In this document: positions 15,826-26,726 of the stretch, in pieces
Layout of the letters: each line of letters starts with the position of its first letter
Numbering within the stretch: position 1 is the stretch's first letter
From: Phytophthora sp. 'mugwort'
Lineage: Eukaryota; Oomycota; Peronosporomycetes; Peronosporales; Peronosporaceae
Assembly (NCBI GenBank): GCA_033558025.1
Contig: JAUCEF010000011.1
Span: 496,001-560,000, forward strand
Direction: 5' to 3'
DNA: 64,000 nucleotides
The notes under the pieces: model-generated
Told to the model about the DNA's origin: nothing
Databases searched by the model: none
Seen by the model: only the letters and a program-made list of their open reading frames with translations
Position numbers and translations under genes: made by a program

Positions 15826-18582
15826 GGCAAGACTGTCGACCTGCACGCGCGCATGGGTCACGCTCCAGTCGAGGTGCTTCGCAAGATGGTCGACACCAAG
15901 ATGATCAAGGACGCGAAAGCACCTTCCAAGTCGAGTGGACCAAGTGTGTGTCGTGGTTGCCAGCAAGGCAAATGTCCAAAAACCATTCCCAAGCAACCGT
16001 GACAAGCGTCGCTACGACACATTTGAGCTGCTCCACTTCGATATCTGCGGACCCATGGAAGAAAACTCGCTTGGTGGCAGCAAGTATCTGCTACTGATCG
16101 TGGACGAAGCCAGCGGATGCATGAAGGGTTTCTGTCTGCGTGCCAAGTCGGAGAGTGAAGACTGCATCAAAACGTACATCATGAAGGTGCAAAAGCAGTT
16201 CGGCAAGAAGGTCAAGTTTGTGCGGCACGACGGAGCTCGTGAGTTTGCGACCAACTCGCTCAACGACTTCTACGAAGACGAAGGCATCGAGCAGCAAACC
16301 ACGGTTCCGTACGCGCACCAGACGAACGGCACGGCAGAGCGAGCTATCCGAACTATCGTCACGATCGGCCGCAGCATGTTGCATCACGCTAAGCTGGACA
16401 AGTGTTTCTGGGCTGAGGCGGCGATGACGGCCATCTATGTGAAGAACCGCCTGCCGTCACCCAAGATCGAGCACAAGACTCCGTTCGAGATCGTCTACAA
16501 GTCCAAGCCGAGTGTGAAGCACATGCGTGTTTTCGGCTGTCGGACGTACATCCTGACTCCGAAGGAGAAGCGACTCAAGTGGGATCCCAAGGCTCGCGCC
16601 GGATTGTTTCTGGGTTACGAAGAAGTGTCCAAGGCGTATCGACTTTATGACATCGAGGCGGGGCAGGTGGTCATCAGTCGCGATGTCAACTTCGATGAAT
16701 CAACCTTTGGATTTTCACCGTCGATTTCTGATGAAGATGTCGACGACCTGGACTTCGACTCGCTCGACATCGACGATGATGGTCCGCGCCAGACGGAGTA
16801 CACGCAGGCAGGGAAGCGCAAGAGCCGCCCGAGTGACGAAGATGAAGCTGCCAGAAGACCGCGCGCTGTGCGTCATCGACCTGGACTGGAAGAAGCAAGT
16901 GCACCGAACGACTCCCTTTCGCACCGAACAGACGCAGACGAAGAAGAAAAGTCAGGAGACCAAGATGAAGAATCGACTCCACCAGATTTTTGGCGTGCAA
17001 GTGCCAATGCCGTCGAAGCAGGCGATCTATCGGAGCCGACGACATTCCAAGAAGCGGTGAACGGCCCCGACCAAGTGCACTGGCGCAAGGCGATTCGTGC
17101 TGAACTCGAATCGATGCGACTTCGTGGTGTGTTTCGTGCTGCCAAGTTGCCTAACGGACAACGCGCCATCGGCACCAAGTGGGTGTTCAAGATCAAGCGC
17201 AAAGCGGACGGACCGATCGAGAAGTACAAGGCGCGCCTCGTGGCCTAGGGGTTCAAGCAGAAGTACGGCATCGACTACACCGAGACGTTCTCGCCCGTGG
17301 TCAAGTACGTGACGCTGCGCATGATCATCGCGATTACCAAGTATTTTGACTGGCCCCTCGACCAACTCGACGTGGTGACAGCTTTCCTGTACGGGGTAAT
17401 GAAAGAACTGGTGTTCTGCGCGGTCCCCGAAGGTGTTGATCTCGACGGTGACTTCGACTGCCTGGAATTGGTGAAGGCGATCTACGGTCTCAAGCAAGCT
17501 TCGCGCGTGTGGAATGAGACCTTCGACGAGTTCGTGTGCTCCATCGGCTTTCAAGTATCGGCGTTCGACCCGTGCCTCTACATCAAGATCGTTGACGGTC
17601 ACTGCGTGCTAGTGCTGGTCTACGTGGATGACGTGCTGATTACCGGAAGTTCACCCGAACTGATCTCACGCACGAAGACCGACCTCAAGACACGCTTCGA
17701 GATGACCGACAGCGGCAAGTGCGCGTTCGTTCTTGGGATCGAATTGGTGGACGGCCCGGACGGCAGCGTGACGATGTGTCAGCGCCGCTATGTGGATGAC
17801 ATTCTCAAGCGTTTTGGTATGGACGAGTGCAAGGCCGTGGTGAGTCCCGTCGACATAAGCACTCGACTGATTTCAAGTGACGCAGCGACCAAGGTGAACG
17901 CTCCGTTTCGCGAAGCTGTTGGTGCTCTGATGCACTTGATGACTGCCACGCGCCCGGACATGCGTACGCCGTTGGCTATGCGTCGCGCTTCATGGAGAAC
18001 CCTCAAGAAGAACACTGGGTTGCGGTCAAGCGTATCTTTCGCTACCTGCAAGGCACCAAGACGCATGGGATCTGCTTCAAGCTGGGTGACAACATCGACT
18101 TTCGCGGGTACTCGGACGCGGACTGGGCTGGCGACCTCGCGGACCGCAAGTCGACTTCCGGCTACACGTTCATGCTAATGGGTGCACCAGTGAGCTGGGG
18201 AAGCAAGAAGCAGTCAAGTGTTTCGCTGTCTACGAGTGAGGCGGAGTACATCGCACTCAGTCTGGCGATCCAAGAGGGCAAGTGGATTCATCGCCTGCTG
18301 CGCGAGATTGTGGCGGCCGCTAATGAGACTGGACCCGAGCTCATGATCCGCGAAGACAACCAGTCGTGCATCAAGATGACGAAGAACCCAGTAAACCACG
18401 GTCGCGCCAAGCACATCGACATCAAGTACCACCACATCCGCGATGAAGTGAAGCGCGGTGAAGTCAAGCTCGAGTACTGCGAGACTTCTGTGATGCTAGC
18501 GGACATCATGACGAAGGCTCTCGCGGGACCACGCCATACGGATCTGACGGCGGCTCTCGGCATTCGTGGGACTTCGCATTGA
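15826..18582 (+). pseudogene. gag-pol: E6: family B integrase-RT-RNase H, 5'-truncated, three lesions
   Basis: A family B pol fragment from [14 protein letters not shown] to the natural end TSH and TGA at 18580-18582. It holds integrase ([30 protein letters not shown]), RT ([21 protein letters not shown]) and RNase H (GYSDADWAGD, STSEAEYIAL, REDNQSC). It is broken by a net 2-nt loss near 15970 at the HHCC/core border, an in-frame TAG at 17246-17248 where siblings have Lys, and a 1-nt deletion near 17961 in RT. The gag half is missing because E5 is inserted there. The purine tract GAGGGGGCG (18581-18589) overlaps the stop codon. Confidence 0.88.
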
Positions 18583-18589
18583 GGGGGCG

Positions 18590-18939
18590 TATTGACGGTT
18601 ACCGGTTTGGTATCAGTTATTAGCCGTGAACCGGTTAACCCGAACCGGTCCAATCCGAACCCACGTTGATTATGATGATTACGGTAAGTTGTTTACGCCA
18701 CCGATGATTAGACGAGTCGGATGATTGGACGAACACCGGTGAGTGATGGTTGATTAGATGCACTAGGTGATAGGACGCAGGGTCGCGTGTCTATAACAGT
18801 AGGGTGTAAGCTCCAACAATTCAATCACTTTCGAATCTTCATTCTACCCCTCAAGTGCCTTCGCTCCGGTCCCGCCGTCTGCGACGTCCCTCCCTCCGCT
18901 TCGTACAAGCTTCGTGTCCAAGATCCATACCTTTCATCA
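18590..18939 (+). repeat. L6: family B1 LTR shared by E6 and E7
   Basis: 350 bp, TATTGACGG to TTTCATCA. It is the 3' LTR of E6 and the 5' LTR of E7, so family B also forms LTR-sharing tandems. It contains three ACCGGT motifs near its start and several ATTGG boxes. Confidence 0.88.
18691..18710 (+). promoter_or_regulatory. U3 module shared with family A LTRs
   Basis: GTTTACGCCACCGATGATTA matches 18 of 20 bases of the block at 4724-4743. In B2 LTRs it reads GTTTACGCAACCGATGATTA. Confidence 0.4.
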
Positions 18940-18955
18940 GGTTATGAGCCCAAGC
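18940..18955 (+). other. PBS of E7 overlapping the gag ATG
   Basis: Same 16-mer directly after L6; the ATG is at 18944-18946. A second in-frame ATG in a better context (ACCATGT) follows five codons later. Confidence 0.8.
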
Positions 18956-21900
18956 ACCATGTCCTCTGCCCAAGACGCCTCGACCAAGGTCTCCATTGAC
19001 AAGTTCAACGGGGACAACTACGCGACGTGGAACCGCTACATGCGTGGCGTGTTCCTGACCAAGTCGACGTGGCATGTCGTGAACGTGAGACGACGCCAAG
19101 CTACACGGACTCGCGGGCCAAGGACGACTACGTCAAGTTGAGCAACATCGCTTTCGGACTGATGCTGCTCCACATGGACGCGGACTACCACCATGTGGTC
19201 GACGACTGCGAGGAAGCGTGGGTGGCCTGGTCGCGCCTGAAGACGCTGTACGGTGGTTCGCAGAAGGCTGGACGCATCTACCTGAAGCGCCAACTCTTCA
19301 GCATGGAGATGTCGGAAGGCGGCAATGTGTTGCATCATTGCAACGAGGTCCTCAACATCAGCGCCAAGCTCAGCAGCATCGGTGCCAAGATGGAGGACGA
19401 GGACGTGGCGATCTGCTTGTTGCGCAGCCTCCCCAAGAGCTACGAGAACGTCGTGCTGAACTTGGAGATGAGCAGCGCTGAACTGCGGTCGCAAGACGTC
19501 GTGAAGGTGCTCACGAACGAGCACATCAAGAGACAAGGCGAGAAGACGGCGACGGTGAAGACGGAGAACGCGGCCAAGGCGTTCAACACCGACCGAGAGT
19601 CTCGCCAGTGTACGTACTGCGGAAAAGTGGGGCACACGATTGACAAGTGCTGGACCAAGCAGAAGGACGAGAACCGAGGGCCGAGACGCGGCGGCAACGG
19701 CCGTGGACGCGGGGTCAACAACATCCAGTGGAGAAACGACAGCAACGGCTACGACTACGACTACGATCGAGTAGCGTTCGCGGTTTCACTGGAATGTGGG
19801 GTTTCGACGAGCAAGAATGTGTCCGGGATGTGGGCGGTCGACAGCGGCGCAACGCACCACATCTGCAACGACAAGACCAAGTTCGTCCATTTGATTGAGC
19901 GGAACGAAGGCGAACTTTCGGTGGCCGACGGCAACAAGGCGGCCATCATGGGTGTGGGGACCATCGTGGAACAAGTGGTTCTGCCCAATGGCGACGAGCG
20001 CGAGATCGAGATCAAGAACGCGCTGTACGTGCCAAGCATGAGCAAGAATCTGCTTTCGGTACCGCAGATCAACAAAAGTGACAAGTTTCAAGTGGTGTTC
20101 GACGGCACCAAGATGCAGATTGCGCACAAAGGCTCCAAGCAAGTGGTGGCGACGGCAAACCTCATGGATGGACTCTACTGGCTTCAGACGCCTCAGCGAT
20201 CGGCGAATGCGGCGACGAGTGGCAAGACTGTCGACCTGCACGCGCGCATGGGTCACGCTCCAGTCGAGGTGCTTCGCAAGATGGTCGACACCAAGATGAT
20301 CAAGGACGCGAAAGCACCTTCCAAGTCGAGTGGACCAAGTGTGTGTCGTGGTTGCCAGCAAGGCAAATGGTCCAAAAACCATTCCCAAGCAACCGTGACA
20401 AGCGTCGCTACGACACATTTGAGCTGCTCCACTTCGATATCTGCGGACCCATGGAAGAAAACTCGCTTGGTGGCAGCAAGTATCTGCTACTGATCGTGGA
20501 CGAAGCCAGCGGATGCATGAAGGGTTTCTGTCTGCGTGCCAAGTCGGAGAGTGAAGACTGCATCAAAACGTACATCATGAAGGTGCAGAAGCAGTTCGGC
20601 AAGAAGGTCAAGTTTGTGCGGCACGACAAAGCTCGTGAGTTTGCGACCAACTCGCTCAACGACTTCTACGAAGACGAAGGCATCGAGCAGCAAACCACGG
20701 TTCCGTACGCGCACCAGACGAACGGCACGGCAGAGCGAGCTATCCGAACTATCGTCACGATCGGCCGCAGCATGTTGCATCACGCTAAGCTGGACAAGTG
20801 TTTCTGGGCTGAGGCGGCGATGACGGCCATCTATGTGAAGAACCGCCTGCCGTCACCCAAGATCGAGCACAAGACTCCGTTCGAGATCGTCTACAAGTCC
20901 AAGCCGAGTGTGAAGCACATGCGTGTTTTCGGCTGTCGGACGTACATCCTGACTCCGAAGGAGAAGCGACTCAAGTGGGATCCCAAGGCTCGCGCCGGAT
21001 TGTTTCTGGGTTACGAAGAAGTGTCCAAGGCGTATCGACTTTATGACATCGAGGCGGGGCAGGTGGTCATCAGTCGCGATGTCAACTTCGATGAATCGAC
21101 CTTTGGATTTTCACCGCCGATTTCTGATGAAGATGTCGACGACCTGGACTTCGACTCGCTCGACATCGACGATGATGGTCCGCGCCAGACGGAGTACAAA
21201 CAGGCAGGGAAGCGCAAGAGCCGCCCGAGTGACGAAGATGAAGCTGCCAGAAGACCGCGCGCTGTGCGTCATCGACCTGGACTGGAAGAAGCAAGTGCAC
21301 CGAACGACTCCCCTTCGCACCGAACAGACGCAGACGAAGAAGAAAAGTCAGGAGACCAAGATGAAGAATCGACTCCACCAGTTTTTTGGCGTGCAAGTGC
21401 CAATGCCGTCGAAGCAGGCGATCTATCGGAGCCGACGACATTCCAAGAAGCGGTGAACGGCCCCGACCAAGTGCACTGGCGCAAGGCGATTCGTGCTGAG
21501 CTCGAATCGATGCGACTTCGTGGTGTGTTTCGTGCTGCCAAGTTGCCTAACGGACAACGCGCCATCGGCACCAAGTGGGTGTTCAAGATCAAGCGCAAAG
21601 CGGACGGACCGATCGAGAAGTACAAGGCGCGCCTCGTGGCCAAGGGGTTCAAGCAGAAGTACGGCATCGACTACACCGAGACGTTCTCGCCCGTGGTCAA
21701 GTACGTGACGCTGCGCATGATCATCGCGATTGCCAAGTATTTTGGCTGGCCCCTCGACCAACTCGACGTGGTGACAGCTTTCCTGTACGGGATAATGAAA
21801 GAACTGGTGTTCTGCGCGGTCCCCGAAGGTGTTGATCTCGACGGTGACTTCGACTGCCTGGAATTGGTGAAGGCGATCTACGGTCTCAAGCAAGCTTCGC

Positions 21901-22979
21901 GCGTGTGGAATGAGACCTTCGACGAGTTCGTGTGCTCCATCGGCTTTCAAGTATCGGCGTTCGACCCGTGCCTCTACATCAAGATCGTTGACGGTCACTG
22001 CGTGCTAGTGCTGGTCTACGTGGATGACGTGCTGATTACCGAAAGTTCACCCGAACTGATCTCACGCACGAAGACCGACCTCAAGACACGCTTCGAGATG
22101 ACCGACAGCGGCAAGTGCGCGTTCGTTCTTGGGATCGAATTGGTGGACGGCCCGGACGGCAGCGTGACGATGTGTCAGCGCCGCTATGTGGATGACATTC
22201 TCAAGCGTTTTGGTATGGACGAGTGCAAGGCCGTGGTGAGTCCCGTCGACATAAGCACTCGACTGATTTCAAGTGACGCAGCGACCAAGGTGAACGCTCC
22301 GTTTCGCGAAGCTGTTGGTGCTCTGATGCACTTGATGACTGCCACGCGCCCGGACATCGCGTACGCCGTTGGCTATGCGTCGCGCTTCATGGAGAACCCT
22401 CAAGAAGAACACTGGGTTGCGGTCAAGCGTATCTTTCGCTACCTGCAAGGCACCAAGACGCATGGGATCTGCTTCAAGCTGGGTGACAACATCGACTTTC
22501 GCGGGTACTCGGACGCGGACTGGGCTGGCGACCTCGCGGACCGCAAGTCGACTTCCGGCTACACGTTCATGCTAATGGGTGCACCAGTGAGCTGGGGAAG
22601 CAAGAAGCAGTCAAGTGTTTCGCTGTCTACGAGTGAGGCGGAGTACATCGCACTCAGTCTGGCGATCCAAGAGGGCAAGTGGATTCATCGCCTGCTGCGC
22701 GAGATTCTGGCGGCCGCTAATGAGGCTGGACCCGAGCTCATGATCCGCGAAGACAACCAGTCGTGCATCAAGATGACGAAGAACCCAGTAAACCACGGTC
22801 GCGCCAAGCACATCGACATCAAGTACCACCACATCCGCGATGAAGTGAAGCGCGGTGAAGTCAAGCTCGAGTACTGCGAGACTTCTGTGATGCTAGCGGA
22901 CATCATGACGAAGGCTCTCGCGGGACCACGCCATACGGATCTGACGGCGGCTCTCGGCATTCGTGGGACTTCGCATTGA
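18944..22979 (+). pseudogene. gag-pol: E7: full-length family B gag-pol with two frameshifts
   Basis: A complete-length family B polyprotein gene, about 1345 codons, ending TGA at 22977-22979. All domains are recognisable: gag, [32 protein letters not shown] core, RT and RNase H. Frame is lost by deletion of one C near 19084 (codon 47 region of gag). It is lost again by A4 to A3 near 20366 at the HHCC/integrase-core border, the same site as in E5 and E6. From about 20367 to the stop the frame is open for roughly 870 codons with YVDDVLITESS and the RNase H acidic residues. Two small deletions in an otherwise complete element suggest recent loss or sequencing error. Confidence 0.9.
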
Positions 22980-22986
22980 GGGGGCG

Positions 22987-23325
22987 TATTGACGGTTACC
23001 GGATTGGTATCAGTTATTAGCCGTGAACCGGTTAACCCGAACCGGTCCAATCCGAACCCACGTTGATTATGATGATTACGGTAAGTTGTTTACGCCACCG
23101 ATGATTAGACGAGTCGGATGATTGGACGAACACCGGTGAGTGATGGTTGATTAGATGCACTAGGTGATAGGACGCAGGGTCGCGTGTCTATAACAGTAGG
23201 GTGTAAGCTCCAACAATTCAATCACTTTCGAATCTTCATTCTACCCCTCAAGTGCCTTCGCTCCGGTCCCGCCGTCTGCGACGTCCCTCCCTCCGCTTCG
23301 TGTCCAAGATCCATACCTTTCATCA
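22987..23325 (+). repeat. L7: family B1 LTR (3' LTR of E7)
   Basis: 339 bp, nearly identical to L6 apart from an 11-bp deletion in the CTTCG-flanked segment near its 3' end and a substitution near its start. The purine tract is at 22978-22986. The right flank is E8 RT sequence, so the E6-E7 array is inserted in E8. Confidence 0.88.
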
Positions 23326-25020
23326 TCTGCCATGGCTCGAGACAACGACAAGAGCTTCGAGGCGGCGTACGTCGTGGATTCAGTGGGAGAAATGCCGGCC
23401 ACATTCAAGTCGGCGATGGAATCCAACGACGCAAGCAAGTGGAAGGAAGCTTGTGACTCGGAACACGACTCGCTTTGCAAGAACGAGACGTGGGACGTGG
23501 TGCCGTTGCCTAAGGGACGCAAGGCGATCGGCTGCCGATGGGTGTTTCGAGTGAAGGAGAACCAAGCCGGAGAGATCGAGCGGTTCAAGGCGCGACTGGT
23601 GGCCAAGGGGTTCTCGCAAAAGTACGGCATCGACTATGAGGAGACATTCGCACCAGTGGCCAAGTTCACGTCGATCCGGGTGGTGTTGAGCATGGCTGCC
23701 AAGTACGGGCTCAAGCTGCATCAGATGGATGTCAAGACGGCTTTCCTGAATGGCGTGCTGGACGAGGAAATCTACATGCAACAGCCCGACGGATACGTTG
23801 ACGAAGACCACCCGGAGTACGTATGCAAGCTCAAGCGGTCATTGTACGGATTGAAACAGTCGCCACGCATGTGGAACCAGACCATCGACGACTTCATGCT
23901 AAAGATCGAGTTCACCAAGTGTAAGACCGACCACTGCGTGTACATCAAGAGGGACGGCGACATCATGGTACTGGTGTTGCTCTACGTTGACGACCTCATC
24001 ATTGCAAGCAACGACGATGACTTGCTGGAATCGACCAAGCGGTTACTCAGCGATCGGTTCGAGATGACGGACCTTGGCGACCTCAGCTACTTTCTCGGTA
24101 TGGAAATCAAGCAAGATCGAGAAGTCGGCGTTGTAACGATTCGGCAGACCAAATTCGCGCAAAGTATCCTGAACAAGTTTGGCATGGAAGATTGCAAGCC
24201 CGTGAAAACACCACAAGATCCGGGACTCAAGCTAACCAAGAACATGTGCGAAGGAGACTGCAAGCACGAAGACACCATGAAGAACGTGCCGTACCGGAAT
24301 GCTGTAGGCTGCCTCATGTACTTAATGGTGGGCACACGTCCGGACCTGGCGACAGCAGTGGGCTCACTAAGTCAATTCGCGTCGGAGCCATGTCCCACAC
24401 ACTGGCAGGCACTCAAGCGAGTACTTCGGTATATTCGAGGCACGACGACGCACGGCATCGAGTTCAGCGCGAAGGACAAAGAAGGTATTCGCGGCTACTC
24501 AGATGCGGACTGGGCGGGCGATATCGAGTCACGTCGCAGTACAAGTGGCTACGCATTCATGATGAACGGGGGATGCGTGAGCTGGCGCAGCAAGAAGCAG
24601 AGGACAGTAGCGCTATCGTCGACAGAGGCCGAGTATATGGCGCTCTCGGAAGCTACGCAAGAGGTGTTGTGGCTCAAGGCGTTCCTGCATGAAATCGGTG
24701 AGATCAAGAACGACGACGCAGTGCTGATCTACGAGGACAACCAAGGCTCCATCGCGTTGGCCAAGAACCCGGAGTTCCACAAGCGCACCAAGCACTTCGA
24801 CATTCGCTACCACTTCGTGCGCGAAAAGGTGGAAGACGGTCAAGTGGTGCTGCAGTACGTCTCGACAACCGACATGCTGGCCGACATCATGACGAAGGCG
24901 ATCACTGCTGTGCAGTTTGAAGTTCTTCGGAAAAAGCTCGGGATCCAAGGTACAACAGATGTCGAGTCGAGTGGGAGTGTTGTCAAGGAGACGTCTCGAC
25001 CAGCTGCTGTATACCGGTAG
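23326..25020 (+). CDS. gag-pol: E8: family A3 RT-RNase H fragment, 5'-truncated
   Basis: An open fragment beginning in the linker before RT (SAMARDNDKSFEAAY) and ending with the family A stop TAG at 25018-25020 inside the LTR. RT motifs MDVKTAFLNG and YVDDLIIAS and RNase H motifs GYSDADWAGD, STEAEYMAL and YEDNQGSIAL are intact. Many residues differ from both A1 and A2 (for example YIRGTTTHGIEFSAKDKE and MTKAITAVQFEVLRKKLG), so it marks a third A lineage, called A3 here. The 5' part should lie beyond the nested E6-E7 array. The first ATG in frame (23332) is not a natural start. Confidence 0.88.
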   Translation, partial: SAMARDNDKSFEAAYVVDSVGEMPATFKSAMESNDASKWKEACDSEHDSLCKNETWDVVPLPKGRKAIGCRWVFRVKENQAGEIERFKARLVAKGFSQKYGIDYEETFAPVAKFTSIRVVLSMAAKYGLKLHQMDVKTAFLNGVLDEEIYMQQPDGYVDEDHPEYVCKLKRSLYGLKQSPRMWNQTIDDFMLKIEFTKCKTDHCVYIKRDGDIMVLVLLYVDDLIIASNDDDLLESTKRLLSDRFEMTDLGDLSYFLGMEIKQDREVGVVTIRQTKFAQSILNKFGMEDCKPVKTPQDPGLKLTKNMCEGDCKHEDTMKNVPYRNAVGCLMYLMVGTRPDLATAVGSLSQFASEPCPTHWQALKRVLRYIRGTTTHGIEFSAKDKEGIRGYSDADWAGDIESRRSTSGYAFMMNGGCVSWRSKKQRTVALSSTEAEYMALSEATQEVLWLKAFLHEIGEIKNDDAVLIYEDNQGSIALAKNPEFHKRTKHFDIRYHFVREKVEDGQVVLQYVSTTDMLADIMTKAITAVQFEVLRKKLGIQGTTDVESSGSVVKETSRPAAVYR

Positions 25021-25400
25021 GATACCGGTATGACCTTCACTCGGTGGCACCGCAATCATCGTGTGATTACGAGACGAAGATTACGTCACGGTGTTTATGG
25101 TGAGGGCGCTCAATTTCCGCGCAATGAAAATCAAGTAAGCAACTGAGACGTGCCCAGTTTCTTCGAGATGTTTACGCCATGGACGATTACGCCACGGGTG
25201 GGTACAAGATTGTGGGTACATGATGGGCTCTACGTGGCACTCCCTGATTGGCTGAAGCAACTCAGTATCCAGTTCCAGTAGAGAATCCAGTAGCGTGTAC
25301 CCAGTAGGTAGAACTGTAGGCTTAGAGGCAGCAAGGAGTTTGCGAACTAAGGACCTAAATCAATCACTTTGCATTTTGCCATCAAGTTACCAAGCCTTTT
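24978..25400 (+). repeat. L8: family A LTR with a 68-bp foreign insert
   Basis: 423 bp instead of 356. The extra length is mainly a 68-bp stretch at 25101-25168 replacing five bases, plus a 6-bp duplication in the CCAGTAG block. The purine tract is at 24969-24977. The right flank is E9 RT sequence (minus), so E8 is inserted in E9. Confidence 0.85.
25101..25168. other. 68-bp sequence found nowhere else in the window
   Basis: It interrupts the TTTACG-rich block of L8 and is absent from every other A LTR here. I see no terminal inverted repeats and no clear target duplication. Its origin is unknown. Confidence 0.6.
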
Positions 25401-26373
25401 GAAATCACCATCCAGCTCGACGCCTTCAGGAACCACGCAGAACACCAACTCCTTCATTATCCCGTACAGAAATGCCGTTACCACGTCGAGTTGGTCGAGG
25501 GGCCAGTCGAAATACTTGGCAATCGCGATGACCATGCGCAGCGTCACGTACTTGACCACGGGCGAGAACGTCTCCGTGTAGTCGATGCCGTACTTCTGCT
25601 TGAAACCCTTGGCTACGAGGCGCGCCTTGTACTTCTCGATCGATCCGTCGGCTTTGCGCTTAACCTTGAACACCCACTTGGTACCGATGGCGCGTTGTCC
25701 GCTGGGCAACTTGGCAGCACGAAACACACCACGAAGTCGCATCGACTTGAGTTCCGCACGAACAGCCTTGCGCCAATGCACTTGATCAGGTCCGTTGACC
25801 GCTTCTTGGAATGTCGACGGCTCCGATAAGTCCACGGCTGCTTCGACCGCGTTGGCACTTGCACGCCAAAACACAGATGGAGTCGATTCTTCATCTTGGT
25901 CTCCAGACTTTTCTTCTTCATCTGCGTCTGTTCGGTGCGAAGTCGTTCGGTGCACTTGCTTCTTCCAGTCCAGGTCGATGACGCACAGCGCGCGGTCTTC
26001 TGGCAGCTTCATCTTCGTCACTCGGGCGGCTCTTGCGCTTCCCTGCCTGTTTGTACTCCGTCTGGCGCGGACCATCATCGTCGATGTCGAGCGAGTCGAA
26101 GTCCAGGTCGTCGACATCTTCATCAGAAATCGGCGGTGAAAATCCAAAGGTCGATTCATCGAAGTTGACATCGCGACTGATGACCACCTGCCCCGCCTCG
26201 ATGTCATAAAGTCGATACGCCTTGGACACTTCTTCGTAACCCAGAAACAATCCGGCGCGAGCCTTGGGATCCCACTTGAGTCGCTTCTCCTTCGGAGTCA
26301 GGATGTACGGAAGCCGAAAACACGCATGTGCTTCACACTCGGCTTGGACTTGTAGACGATCTCGAACGGAGTC

Positions 26374-26378
26374 TTGTG
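26374..26378. repeat. Target duplication TTGTG, left copy (L9)
   Basis: TTGTG directly precedes L9 and is repeated at 26722-26726. Only one copy is present in uninterrupted siblings, such as the integrase region near 34764. Confidence 0.88.
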
Positions 26379-26721
26379 TGATAAAAGGTATGGATCTTGA
26401 TAAGTGAAGCTTGGACGGAGCGAAGGAGGTTCTGCACTTGGTGCGAAGACCGGAGTGAAGACCACTTGAGCTGAAGAAGGAAGATTCGAAAGTGATTGAT
26501 TTATCGGAGCTTACACTAGCTAGTCTACCACATAGATATGCAGCCCTGCATCCAATCATTTGGTGCATCCAATCACCAACACTCCGCACTCGTCCAATCA
26601 TCCTACTCGTCTAATCATCGGTTGCGTAAGCAACGTACCGTAAACATCGCGGGATCGTGTTGGACCGGTTCGGGTTAACCGGTTACTGGTACACAGTACC
26701 AAAACCTGGCAACCCTTAATA
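26379..26721 (-). repeat. L9: solo family B2 LTR inside E9
   Basis: A 343-bp LTR with no interior, flanked by the 5-bp duplication TTGTG. This is the product expected when the two LTRs of one insertion recombine and delete the interior. The duplication fixes the LTR ends as TATT(G/A)A and ATCA. Confidence 0.9.
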
Positions 26722-26726
26722 TTGTG
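26722..26726. repeat. Target duplication TTGTG, right copy (L9)
   Basis: Second copy of the L9 target site. Confidence 0.88.
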
